Part shown: positions 8,929-16,314 of the stretch, one piece after another | Position numbering within the stretch: the stretch's first letter is position 1 | Layout: every line of letters begins with the position of its first letter | Source of the DNA: Gammaproteobacteria bacterium | GTDB taxonomy: Bacteria; Pseudomonadota; Gammaproteobacteria; SZUA-229 | NCBI GenBank assembly: GCA_029881035.1 | Contig: JAOUNI010000012.1 | Coordinates: 1 to 58,633, forward strand | Length of the DNA stretch: 58,633 nucleotides | Reading direction: 5' to 3' | Notes under the pieces: generated by a model | Databases searched by the model: none | Seen by the model: the letters and a program-made list of their open reading frames with translations, nothing else | What the model was told of the DNA's origin: nothing | Position numbers and translations under genes: made by a program

Positions 8929-8944
8929 TGTGAAGTTTGTCACA
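8929..8944. promoter_or_regulatory. CRP-type palindrome TGTGA-N6-TCACA
   Basis: The sequence is TGTGA AGTTTG TCACA, a perfect match to the core CRP/Vfr half-sites. It lies 32 bp upstream of the tatD start and about 150 bp upstream of the divergent barrel gene. A weaker second copy (TGTGA-N6-TCAAT) lies at 8879-8894, centred about 50 bp away. The spacing from tatD is close for classical activation, so control of the barrel gene or repression of tatD is possible. No CRP gene is in the window. Confidence 0.5.
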
Positions 8945-8976
8945 TAATTTTTTAGGTGATTTTAAAATGTGTTCAT

Positions 8977-9768
8977 ATGATTAAGTATATTGATATAGGA
9001 GTTAACCTGACGGGGCATTTATTTAGAGATGATCTAAATGAGGTGTTAAAGCGGGCCATGCAGGCTGGTATTGAAGAGATGATTGTAACGGGTACGGATG
9101 TGGAGCATAGTCGTGCTGCAATTGAGTTATGCCAACAGCACCCGCAACAATTGTACGCAACTGCAGGTGTGCATCCGCATCATGCCGATGAATATACCAG
9201 TGATACAAGTAGACAGTTGGCAGAGCTTGGCAAGGAAAATTGCGTGCTCGCGATGGGTGAATGTGGTCTTGATTATAATAGAAATTTTTCTACTCGGGAA
9301 AATCAACGTAAAGCTTTTGATGCTCAACTAGAGTTGACAACGGAGATAAAAAAACCTGCATTTCTGCATCAGCGTGATGCGCACAAGGATTTTGTTGCGA
9401 TGCTGAAAAATATTCGACCTCAACTCAATAATGCTGTGGTGCATTGTTTTACTGGTACATCTGCTGAGGTTAATGATTATCTTGAATTAGATATGTATGT
9501 TGGTATAACAGGCTGGATATGTGATGAACGGCGAGGTCGGGATTTGCAACAAGCGGTGAAAGAGATTCCTTTAGATAAGGTGATGCTTGAGACAGACTCG
9601 CCTTATTTATTGCCAAGAGATCTGGCTGAAAAACCTGTAAAAAAACGTCGCAATGAACCCTGCTATCTGCCTCATATCGCCAAAATAGTAGCCATGCACA
9701 TGGGGGTGGAGCTTGAAGAACTGGAGCAGGCAGCACTGGCTAATACAAAAAGATTTTTTAATATTTAA
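8977..9768 (+). CDS. tatD: TatD family 3'-5' DNase
   Basis: This 263-residue metal-dependent hydrolase of the amidohydrolase (TIM-barrel) superfamily is linked to DNA repair and quality control; E. coli TatD is a 3'-5' exonuclease on DNA. The start IDIGVNLTG, GVHPHHADEY, GECGLDYNRNFSTRENQ, HCFTGTSAEVNDY, GITGWICDERRG and ETDSPYLLPRDL are all TatD signatures and include the metal-binding His, Glu and Asp residues. The ATG at 8977 is chosen because it begins the conserved N-terminus; an in-frame GTG at 8956 would add seven residues. It precedes the DUF1538 operon by about 100 bp. Confidence 0.93.
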   Translation: MIKYIDIGVNLTGHLFRDDLNEVLKRAMQAGIEEMIVTGTDVEHSRAAIELCQQHPQQLYATAGVHPHHADEYTSDTSRQLAELGKENCVLAMGECGLDYNRNFSTRENQRKAFDAQLELTTEIKKPAFLHQRDAHKDFVAMLKNIRPQLNNAVVHCFTGTSAEVNDYLELDMYVGITGWICDERRGRDLQQAVKEIPLDKVMLETDSPYLLPRDLAEKPVKKRRNEPCYLPHIAKIVAMHMGVELEELEQAALANTKRFFNI

Positions 9769-9862
9769 TCAGTTTAGTCAGAAATAGAAAATCTATTTAT
9801 TGCGCTAGAAGTAGATGACGATTAATCTTAGATACTCTATGATTATCCTTAATATATAACTT

Positions 9863-10597
9863 TTGAATAAATCACTACTCACATTTTTAAAATCGATGAT
9901 GGATAGCGTGCGTGATCTCATGCCTATCATGCTTGTTATCGGTTTTTTCCAAATTTTTGTTTTACAACAGCCGCTGGATAATGTGGCAGCACTGCTTTCA
10001 GGTGCATTTTTTGTCATTTTGGGTCTAACATTTTTTATTTATGGGCTCGAGATGGGACTTTTCCCGATTGGTGAATCCATGGCACATGCCTTTGCACGAA
10101 AAGGCAGTGTGTTCTGGTTATTGGCTTTTTCCTTTGCACTGGGTTTTGGTACAACGGTTGCAGAGCCCGCATTGATTGCAGTAGCGGATGAAGCGGCAAA
10201 AGTAGCAGCCAGGGCAGGTCATATTGATAACCATGCTGAAGCCATTGACAACTATGCAACGGGGCTGCGATTTACTGTTGCCCTGTCAGTCGGTGTTGCC
10301 ATTGTTATTGGTGTCTTGCGCATACTGAAAAACTGGTCGATTCATTACATGATAATGACGGGTTATATCCTTGTCATTGTCATGACAGGAGTGGCACCTG
10401 ATGAAATTATTGGTATCGCTTATGATTCAGGTGGTGTTACAACGTCAACCATTACAGTGCCATTGGTGACGGCATTGGGTATAGGTCTGGCTTCTTCGAT
10501 TAGTGGGCGTAATCCGATGCTCGATGGTTTTGGTTTGATTGCATTTGCATCATTATTGCCCATTATTTTTGTTCTTGGTTACGGGATGATTATTTAA
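9863..10597 (+). CDS. DUF1538 membrane protein, first of pair
   Basis: This 244-residue polytopic inner-membrane protein has about six to seven hydrophobic segments. It carries the DUF1538 signatures [12 protein letters not shown] (about 100-111), [17 protein letters not shown] (about 186-202) and [11 protein letters not shown] (about 222-232). The second protein repeats all three motifs, so the pair probably forms a heteromeric complex. The motif-rich helices suggest a transporter or channel, but no substrate is established. The next gene begins at the base after its stop codon, so translation is probably coupled. The start is uncertain: TTG at 9863 gives the longest protein, ATG at 9896 is the alternative, and neither has a good Shine-Dalgarno sequence. 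Confidence 0.82.
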   Translation: MNKSLLTFLKSMMDSVRDLMPIMLVIGFFQIFVLQQPLDNVAALLSGAFFVILGLTFFIYGLEMGLFPIGESMAHAFARKGSVFWLLAFSFALGFGTTVAEPALIAVADEAAKVAARAGHIDNHAEAIDNYATGLRFTVALSVGVAIVIGVLRILKNWSIHYMIMTGYILVIVMTGVAPDEIIGIAYDSGGVTTSTITVPLVTALGIGLASSISGRNPMLDGFGLIAFASLLPIIFVLGYGMII

Positions 10598-11377
10598 ATG
10601 GATTTTATTTATGTGCTTGGCGATAAACTGGCATCGACTTTGTTTGACGTTGTACCCATTGCCGGAATTATTTTTGGATTCCAGTTTTTTGTCATACGTA
10701 AACCGGTGGCAAATTTAAAAAAAGTGTTGACTGGTATGCTTTATGTGCTAGTTGGTATAAGTTTTTTTCTTCTTGGTTTGGAGCAAGCATTGTTTCCGGT
10801 GGGTCGTATGATGGCATCGCAACTCACTGATCCTGTGTTTTTGGAAACAGTACGTATTACCACCGGGGTGTTGCATTGGCAGGATTATTATTGGGTATAT
10901 GTTTTTGCTTTTACCATTGGTGCGAGTACCACTATAGCTGAGCCTTCTTTAATTGCCGTTGCAATAAAAGCTAATGAGGTTTCTGGTGGTGCTATTGGAG
11001 TTTGGGGATTAAGGGTGGCCGTGGCCATTGGTGTGGCTGTGGGTATTTCTTTAGGTGCATACAGAATCGTTACAGGCGTGCCAATTCATTATTTCATAAT
11101 CGCAGGTTATGTCATTGTTGTTATACAGACCTTTTTTTCGCCTAAAGCAATAGTGCCGCTGGCTTACGATTCAGGCGGGGTGACTACTTCGACCGTAACT
11201 GTGCCGTTGGTGGCTGCTTTAGGGTTGGGGCTGGCTGAAACAGTGCCGGGCAGAAGTGCTTTAATCGATGGTTTTGGTCTGATCGCTTTTGCCAGTTTAT
11301 TTCCGATGATGTCGGTGATGGCTTACGCACAAATTTCTGTATGGTTATCTAAACGTAACCATAGAAGAGAACGATGA
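10598..11377 (+). CDS. DUF1538 membrane protein, second of pair
   Basis: This 259-residue polytopic membrane protein is paralogous to its upstream neighbour. It has the same signatures in the same order: AEPSLIAVAIKANEV (about 112-126), [17 protein letters not shown] (about 189-205) and [13 protein letters not shown] (about 229-241), each followed by a hydrophobic segment. It ends in a basic tail (KRNHRRER). Its ATG directly abuts the upstream stop, and a P-II-like gene follows after 63 bp. The paired architecture suggests two pseudo-symmetric subunits of one membrane complex. Transport is inferred, not demonstrated. Confidence 0.85.
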   Translation: MDFIYVLGDKLASTLFDVVPIAGIIFGFQFFVIRKPVANLKKVLTGMLYVLVGISFFLLGLEQALFPVGRMMASQLTDPVFLETVRITTGVLHWQDYYWVYVFAFTIGASTTIAEPSLIAVAIKANEVSGGAIGVWGLRVAVAIGVAVGISLGAYRIVTGVPIHYFIIAGYVIVVIQTFFSPKAIVPLAYDSGGVTTSTVTVPLVAALGLGLAETVPGRSALIDGFGLIAFASLFPMMSVMAYAQISVWLSKRNHRRER

Positions 11378-11440
11378 GTAAAAAATTTAATATGAATAAT
11401 TTAAAAAGTATCTATTGATAGTTTCAATTGGGAGGTGCAT

Positions 11441-11791
11441 ATGCATTTCAAATTAATAATAGCTTTTGTGGAAGATGAAAAGACAGATAAGGTAATGCAG
11501 GCTGCACGTGAGTCTGGTGCAACCGGTGCTACCGTGATTAATAATGCACGCGGTGAAGGTCTGGCGAAGAGTAAAACTTTTTTTGGCCTTTCGTTGGAAA
11601 CGCAACGCGATGTGGTACTGTTTCTGGTAGAGGAGCATTTGAGTCGACACATACTCGAAAAAATCAGAGATGTGGGTAAGTTTGATATCTCAGCGGGAAC
11701 CGGCATTGCGTTTCAAATTGATGTGGAAGATGCAGTGGGTGTGGCTCACCAGATTGAGAAGTTAACTGATGTGGTAGAGGAGGTTTTGTGA
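11441..11791 (+). CDS. P-II-like signalling protein
   Basis: This 116-residue protein resembles the P-II (GlnB) ferredoxin-like fold. It has an early FKLIIAFVEDEKTDKVMQAA strand-helix, GATGATVINNARGEG leading to the T-loop position, and a B-loop-like GKFDISAGTGIAFQID near the C-terminus. The canonical uridylylation tyrosine region of GlnB is replaced (KTFFGLSLETQRD), so classical GlnD modification is not expected. Such proteins often sense nucleotides and plug or regulate a neighbouring membrane transporter. ATG 11441 is preferred over an in-frame GTG at 11435 because GGGAGG lies 5 nt upstream. The stop overlaps the CBS gene start. Confidence 0.8.
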   Translation: MHFKLIIAFVEDEKTDKVMQAARESGATGATVINNARGEGLAKSKTFFGLSLETQRDVVLFLVEEHLSRHILEKIRDVGKFDISAGTGIAFQIDVEDAVGVAHQIEKLTDVVEEVL

Positions 11792-12222
11792 TGAGTCCTG
11801 AAAGAAAAGTGGTTCGTGTGCGCGATGTAATGAAAAAAGAGTTTGATATGGTCGACGGCAAAATGACCGTGATGGAAGCGCTGCGCACGATGAAGCATGT
11901 CGAGACTAAAACATTGGTTGTGAATAAGCGTCACGATGACGATGAATACGGCATTTTGTTGATTTCAGACATTGCTAAAAAGGTACTGGCGAAAGATCGT
12001 TCACCTGAAAGGACGAATGTTTACGAGATCATGTCGAAGCCGCTGTTGCCGATTGATCCTAAAATGGATATACGTTACTGCGCAAGATTTCTCGAACGCT
12101 TTGGTCTATCTCGAGCACCAGTTATTGAGAATGGCAAAGTAATTGGTATCGTCAGTTTCACCGATCTGGTGTTACATGGTCTGGTAGATTTCAATGGCTC
12201 GGGGAAAAACCAGGTTGATTAA
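11791..12222 (+). CDS. CBS-pair domain protein
   Basis: This 143-residue protein consists almost entirely of two CBS motifs: VRVRDVMKKEFDMVDGKMTV at the N-terminus and YEIMSKPLLPIDPKMDI in the second half, with APVIENGKVIGIVSFTDLV at the end. CBS pairs (Bateman modules) bind adenosine nucleotides and regulate enzymes or transporters. The start codon overlaps the P-II-like stop (TGATG), and GAGGAGG at 11777-11783 provides a strong ribosome binding site, so translation is coupled. With the P-II-like protein it probably gives two nucleotide sensors to the DUF1538 complex. It converges on folD with no clear terminator. Confidence 0.88.
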   Translation: MSPERKVVRVRDVMKKEFDMVDGKMTVMEALRTMKHVETKTLVVNKRHDDDEYGILLISDIAKKVLAKDRSPERTNVYEIMSKPLLPIDPKMDIRYCARFLERFGLSRAPVIENGKVIGIVSFTDLVLHGLVDFNGSGKNQVD

Positions 12223-12237
12223 CAAAGCGGGTATCAA

Positions 12238-13098
12238 TCAGGAACTCGCGTCGTGATTGTTGGCGGCTTCGAGCGTGTTGCGCAACAGCATCGCTACTGT
12301 CATTGGTCCCACGCCACCAGGTACCGGCGTAATATAAGCAGCTCTTTCAGCTGCTGCCGCAAAATCGACATCACCCGTTAGTTTTCCTTCCGCTGTTCGA
12401 TTGATGCCGACATCAATCACAGTGGCGCCGGGCTTGACCCATTCACCTTTGACGATGCCGGGTTTGCCGACAGCGACGACCAGGATATCCGCGCGCGCCA
12501 CGTGGTCAGCAAGGTCACGAGTAAATCGATGACAGGTAGTGACGGTAGCACCGGCCAGTAACAGTTCCAGTCCCATAGGACGGCCGACGATGTTAGAGGC
12601 GCCGACGATGACCGCATGGCGGCCTTTGTAAGTTTCACCAATGGTATTCAGCATGTGAATTACACCGTAAGGTGTGCAGGGTCTGAGCGAGGGTATGCGC
12701 TGCGCCAGACGACCAATATTGTATGGGTGAAAGCCGTCGACATCTTTGTCGGGATGAATCGCTTCCAGTACTGTGGTCGCATCAATATGATCCGGCAGCG
12801 GTAGCTGTATCAGAATGCCATCGATCTCATGATCATGATTGAGCCGTTCAATCAAATTCAGTAATTCTCTTTCGCTGGTGCTGTCGGGCAGGTTAAATGC
12901 TCTGGATACAACACCGGCTTCAGCGCAAGCTTCTCTTTTTTTACGAACATACACTTGAGAGGCGGGTGATTCGCCGACAAGTACAACAGCCAGGCCGGGA
13001 GCTTTTAATCCATTTTCAAGTCGTTTCGAAACGGATTGTTGCACCTGTTTACGTATTTCCAGTGCAATGGCGTTACCATCAATAATATTTGCAGGCAT
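12238..13098 (-). CDS. folD: Bifunctional methylene-THF dehydrogenase/cyclohydrolase FolD
   Basis: This 286-residue cytosolic enzyme interconverts 5,10-methylene-THF, 5,10-methenyl-THF and 10-formyl-THF with NADP. It shows [20 protein letters not shown] with the catalytic Lys region (about 38-57), [14 protein letters not shown] (about 94-107), [15 protein letters not shown], the NADP-binding [19 protein letters not shown] (about 163-181) and [15 protein letters not shown] near the C-terminus. The length is normal for the family. The start [12 protein letters not shown] is the usual one. It is transcribed away from the tRNA cluster. Confidence 0.96.
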   Translation of the reverse strand: MPANIIDGNAIALEIRKQVQQSVSKRLENGLKAPGLAVVLVGESPASQVYVRKKREACAEAGVVSRAFNLPDSTSERELLNLIERLNHDHEIDGILIQLPLPDHIDATTVLEAIHPDKDVDGFHPYNIGRLAQRIPSLRPCTPYGVIHMLNTIGETYKGRHAVIVGASNIVGRPMGLELLLAGATVTTCHRFTRDLADHVARADILVVAVGKPGIVKGEWVKPGATVIDVGINRTAEGKLTGDVDFAAAAERAAYITPVPGGVGPMTVAMLLRNTLEAANNHDASS

Positions 13099-13203
13099 GT
13101 TGTTTTCTTGCTGGTTTTTGATTAATTACGAGGGCGCCAATTCTCTCATGTCGAATAAGGTTGTCACAAGGCAAAAACATGCATTCAAGTGATGAATATC
13201 ATC

Positions 13204-13232
13204 TTGACCCGCCCAGATGCAGCGCGTATCAT
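13204..13232 (+). promoter_or_regulatory. Sigma-70 promoter of the tRNA cluster with GC-rich discriminator
   Basis: TTGACC at 13204-13209, a 17-bp spacer and TATCAT at 13227-13232 are followed by TCCCCGCC. This near-consensus promoter with a GC-rich discriminator is typical of stable-RNA genes under stringent control. The first tRNA-like sequence begins about 37 bp downstream. Confidence 0.7.
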
Positions 13233-13269
13233 TCCCCGCCTCCACATTTCCAGCTGGTGATGTGGTTTT

Positions 13270-13420
13270 CGGGGTATAGCGCAGTCTGGTAGCGCGCCTG
13301 CTTTGGGAGCAGGATGTCGGGAGTTCGACAAAATCGCAGGGAGCGATTTTGAGCGTCAGCGTTTTTCAGCTGATGACCCGAAGGGCAAAATACAGGACGT
13401 ATTTTGTAATCTCTCTACCC
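13270..13420 (+). pseudogene. Interrupted tRNA-Pro(TGG) pseudogene
   Basis: Bases 13270-13328 are identical to the first 59 nt of the intact tRNA-Pro at 13498. The T-loop is then broken after TTCGA by about 80 bp of palindromic DNA, and 13409-13420 resumes with ATCTCTCTACCC. The match ends before the acceptor 3' strand and CCA, so the acceptor stem cannot close. The first copy is therefore unlikely to yield a functional tRNA, although it lies directly behind the cluster promoter and is probably transcribed. Confidence 0.85.
13329..13407. repeat. Palindromic element inserted in the tRNA-Pro T-loop
   Basis: The 79-bp insert opens with a perfect 9-bp hairpin (CAAAATCGC-AGGGA-GCGATTTTG, 13329-13351). 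It closes with a similar perfect 8-bp hairpin (CAAAATAC-AGGAC-GTATTTTG, 13386-13406). Between them lies a TCAGC ... GCTGA pairing. Both hairpins share CAAAAT arms and an AGG loop. One A flanks both sides and could be a minimal target duplication. This looks like a short non-autonomous repeat, but no other copy was recognised in the window. Confidence 0.65.
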
Positions 13421-13497
13421 AGCCGTTAGGCTTAGACAAGAGATAAAATGAGATGGATTTTTTGGCAAACAATGTTTGCTGGAATAAAGAAGTATTT

Positions 13498-13574
13498 CGG
13501 GGTATAGCGCAGTCTGGTAGCGCGCCTGCTTTGGGAGCAGGATGTCGGGAGTTCGAATCTCTCTACCCCGACCA
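13498..13574 (+). tRNA. tRNA-Pro(TGG)
   Basis: This 77-nt cloverleaf has acceptor CGGGGTA pairing with TACCCCG, anticodon loop CTTTGGGAG (TGG), T-loop TTCGAATC and an encoded CCA. It is the intact copy; a broken duplicate lies 228 bp upstream. Confidence 0.96.
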
Positions 13575-13615
13575 ATTTTCTGGCCGTCCGGATTAGTATT
13601 AATAGCAAAGATTCT

Positions 13616-13692
13616 GCGCCTGTAGCTCATTCGGATAGAGCATCGGCCTTCTAAGCCGAGGGTAGCAGGTTCGAATCCTGCCAGGCGCGCCA
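13616..13692 (+). tRNA. tRNA-Arg(TCT)
   Basis: This 77-nt cloverleaf has acceptor GCGCCTG / CAGGCGC, anticodon TCT in CCTTCTAAG, a standard T-arm GCAGGTTCGAATCCTGC and an encoded CCA. Confidence 0.96.
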
Positions 13693-13702
13693 TTTTAATT
13701 AT

Positions 13703-13779
13703 GGTGGATGTAGCTCAGTTGGTAGAGTCCCGGATTGTGATTCCGGTTGTCGTGGGTTCGAGCCCCATCATCCACCCCA
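13703..13779 (+). tRNA. tRNA-His(GTG)
   Basis: This 77-nt cloverleaf includes the extra 5' G (-1) opposite C73. The acceptor is GTGGATG / CATCCAC, the anticodon GTG, and CCA is encoded. Confidence 0.96.
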
Positions 13780-13814
13780 TTTTTCTTTGCAAGCTGTTTA
13801 ATGCCAATAAGTTT

Positions 13815-13890
13815 GGGTCGTTAGCTCAGTTGGTAGAGCAGGAGACTCTTAATCTCTTGGTCCAGGGTTCGAATCCCTGACGACCCACCA
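13815..13890 (+). tRNA. tRNA-Lys(CTT)
   Basis: This 76-nt cloverleaf has acceptor GGGTCGT / ACGACCC, anticodon CTT in the loop ACTCTTAAT and an encoded CCA. CTT reads AAG; a TTT isoacceptor would be expected elsewhere in the genome. Confidence 0.94.
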
Positions 13891-14050
13891 TTTTAGCTAT
13901 AGCCTTCAATCACTTGTCGTCAGTGTATCTGGCTTGATGGCTTCCTGTGTAATTCAATAAATATTGATAAAATATCCCGAAATTTGCTGAATTTATTCTG
14001 AATAAAGCCGCCTTAAGTGCTTTTTTTTGGTATGATTCGCACCCACATAT

Positions 14051-14134
<84 letters not shown>

Positions 14135-14180
14135 TATTATCATTTCTTCTTAAAAAATAAGTACATACACTGAGGTGTCT

Positions 14181-15467
14181 ATGCAAGTTTCAGTTGAAAC
14201 AGGGGAAGGTCTTGAACGTAAATTGACGGTTCAAGTGCCTGCGGAAACAGTTGATGCTCAAGTTGAGAGTCGGCTCAAATCAATGCAGAATCGAGTGAAA
14301 GTTGATGGTTTTCGCCCTGGTAAAGTGCCTTTTAGCGTAGTTAAAAAACGCTATGCAGAGCAGGTCTTCCAGGAAGTGGCTGGCGAAGTCATGCAGAACA
14401 CCTTCCGTGATGCGGTGACTCAGGAAAACCTACGACCTGCCAGCAGTCCTTCAATTGAGCCCAAAAGCTTCCAGTTAGGACAGCCTCTTGAATATGTTGC
14501 AACTTTTGAGATTTATCCTGAACTGATATTAGCTCCTGCCAGTGACTTGAAAATCGAGAAATTGGTTGCTCAAATTCAAGATGCAGATGTTGATGGCTTG
14601 CTTGAAACTTTACGTAAGCAAAAAGCCAGCTGGAATGAGGTTGATCGAGCTTCTGCAACAGGAGATCGTATTACAATTAGTTTTAAGGGCAGCATCGATG
14701 GTGAGCTGTTCGAAGGTGGTTCTGCTGAGAATGTACCGCTAGTGCTTGGTTCTGGCAGCATGATTCCGGGTTTTGAAGAGCAGTTGACGGGGTTGGCGAA
14801 AGAGGCTGAATCGACTATTAAGGTTACTTTCCCTGATGATTACACTACGAGCAAGCTGGCGGGTAAACCGGCTGAATTTGCTGTTACCGTTACTAAAGTT
14901 GAAGCCTCCGAGTTACCGGAAATGGATGATGCGTTTGCCAAAGATTTTGGCGTTACGGAAGGTGGCATGGACAAGCTGCGAGAAGATGTTAGAGCAAACA
15001 TGCAGCGTGAACTAGATAACCGTATACAGAGCGATTTGAAGTCTAAAGTGATGGAAAAACTGCTGGAAGCTAATGCCGTGCAGGTGCCTAAAGCTATTGT
15101 GAAGGAAGAAGCTGAAACTTTGAAACAGCAGGCCAACGCTCAAATGGGCGGTACACAATCACTGGATGCGTTCATGGATGAAGCAGAGCGTCGTGTGAAA
15201 CTGGGTATGATTCTGGGTGATCTGGTCAAACTTTCGGGTTTACAAGTCGACCGATCTAAGGTTGATGAGCGCATTGAAATGATGGCAAAAGATTATGAGC
15301 AGCCCAGCGAGTTTGTGAACTATTATAAGAATAATCCGCAGTTGCTACGTGGCGTCGAGTCTCTAGTTATTGAAGATATGATTGTTGACTGGGTGGCTGG
15401 TCAGGCTAAGGTTTCAACAGTTGAGAAATCATTTGATGAGGTAATGAAGCCTGCATCAACCATTTAA
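14181..15467 (+). CDS. tig: Trigger factor (ribosome-associated chaperone and prolyl isomerase)
   Basis: This 428-residue chaperone binds ribosomal protein L23 at the tunnel exit and folds nascent chains. The N-terminal domain (about 1-110) contains the ribosome-binding signature near GFRPGKVPFSVVKKRY. An FKBP-like PPIase domain follows (about 150-240: GDRITISFKGSIDGELFEGG and VLGSGSMIPGFEEQL). The C-terminal arms end at about residue 428. ATG 14181 is preferred over GTG 14175 because GAGG lies 5 nt upstream. It heads the tig-clpP-clpX-lon series, with clpP 12 bp downstream. Confidence 0.97.
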   Translation: MQVSVETGEGLERKLTVQVPAETVDAQVESRLKSMQNRVKVDGFRPGKVPFSVVKKRYAEQVFQEVAGEVMQNTFRDAVTQENLRPASSPSIEPKSFQLGQPLEYVATFEIYPELILAPASDLKIEKLVAQIQDADVDGLLETLRKQKASWNEVDRASATGDRITISFKGSIDGELFEGGSAENVPLVLGSGSMIPGFEEQLTGLAKEAESTIKVTFPDDYTTSKLAGKPAEFAVTVTKVEASELPEMDDAFAKDFGVTEGGMDKLREDVRANMQRELDNRIQSDLKSKVMEKLLEANAVQVPKAIVKEEAETLKQQANAQMGGTQSLDAFMDEAERRVKLGMILGDLVKLSGLQVDRSKVDERIEMMAKDYEQPSEFVNYYKNNPQLLRGVESLVIEDMIVDWVAGQAKVSTVEKSFDEVMKPASTI

Positions 15468-15479
15468 CAGGTATAAGTC

Positions 15480-16121
15480 ATGCATAAATTTTCACAATTT
15501 AATGGTCGTACGGGTGGTGCGCTCGAAACTGAAGCATTGGGATTGATCCCGATGGTAGTCGAGCAGACTTCACGCGGTGAGCGTTCTTACGATATTTATT
15601 CACGTCTGCTGAAAGAACGCGTTATTTTTATTGTGGGGCCTATTGAAGACCATATGGCCAATTTGATTGTGGCCCAGTTATTGTTTCTGGAATCGGAAAA
15701 CCCGGAGAAGGATATATCGGTTTATATCAACTCTCCTGGTGGTTCGGTAACAGCGGGTATGGCTATTTATGACACTATGCAATTTATTAAGCCTGAAATC
15801 AGTACCTTATGTATAGGTCAGGCTGCCAGCATGGGAGCTTTTTTACTGGCTGGTGGTGCTAAAGGTAAGCGTTATGGTCTACCTTATTCCAGGGTGATGA
15901 TACATCAGCCTCTGGGTGGTTTTCAGGGCCAGGCAACAGATATAGATATTCATGCCCGTGAAATTCTTAAAATTCGCGATCAGTTGAATCGTTTGCTGGC
16001 GCACCATACCGGACAGTCAATCGAAACGATTGATAATGATACCGAGCGTGATAACTTCATGAGTGCGGAACAGGCGAAAGAATACGGTTTGATTGACGAA
16101 GTACTAAGCAAGAGAGTCTAA
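15480..16121 (+). CDS. clpP: ATP-dependent Clp protease proteolytic subunit
   Basis: This 213-residue serine peptidase forms the 14-mer core of ClpXP and ClpAP. The catalytic triad by alignment to E. coli ClpP is Ser117 (GQAASMGAF), His142 ([10 protein letters not shown]) and Asp191 (DTERDNF). The NSPGG oxyanion strand is at about 84-88. The short N-terminal stretch before LIPMVVEQ is compatible with a processed propeptide. It lies 12 bp after tig and before clpX, the classical order. Confidence 0.98.
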   Translation: MHKFSQFNGRTGGALETEALGLIPMVVEQTSRGERSYDIYSRLLKERVIFIVGPIEDHMANLIVAQLLFLESENPEKDISVYINSPGGSVTAGMAIYDTMQFIKPEISTLCIGQAASMGAFLLAGGAKGKRYGLPYSRVMIHQPLGGFQGQATDIDIHAREILKIRDQLNRLLAHHTGQSIETIDNDTERDNFMSAEQAKEYGLIDEVLSKRV

Positions 16122-16150
16122 AACCTGCATTTATCGCTGTGTTTTCCAGG

Positions 16151-16176
16151 TAAAATCCTTGCCAAAAAGGGTTTTA
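16151..16176 (+). terminator. Hairpin after clpP, possible terminator or attenuator
   Basis: A 10-bp stem (TAAAATCCTT / AAGGGTTTTA, one G-U pair) with loop GCCAAA begins 29 bp after the clpP stop. The T-run is only part of the stem, so termination is probably partial. Confidence 0.45.
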
Positions 16177-16181
16177 TCGCG

Positions 16182-16208
16182 CTTGAATTTCTGTTGAAAT
16201 GGCATTTA
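16182..16208 (+). promoter_or_regulatory. Possible sigma-32-like promoter of clpX
   Basis: CTTGAAT at 16182-16188 is followed after about 12 bp by GGCATTTA at 16201-16208. The -35 resembles the heat-shock consensus; the -10 keeps only its CATTTA part. It lies about 105 bp upstream of clpX. The call is weak. Confidence 0.3.
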
Positions 16209-16314
16209 TGAGCTATTGTCTATATCTAAGTAGATGATGGAAATCTTGCTGATTTTTATGTACTGAAGCAAGATGAATTAGACAAAGAGGCAGAGCCTGA
16301 GGTTTAAGAGCTAA

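Noticed and set aside
13415-13693. A 92-codon minus-strand frame across tRNA-Pro and tRNA-Arg (LAGFEPATLGLEG type)
   Set aside because: Common false protein produced by the antisense of tRNA genes.
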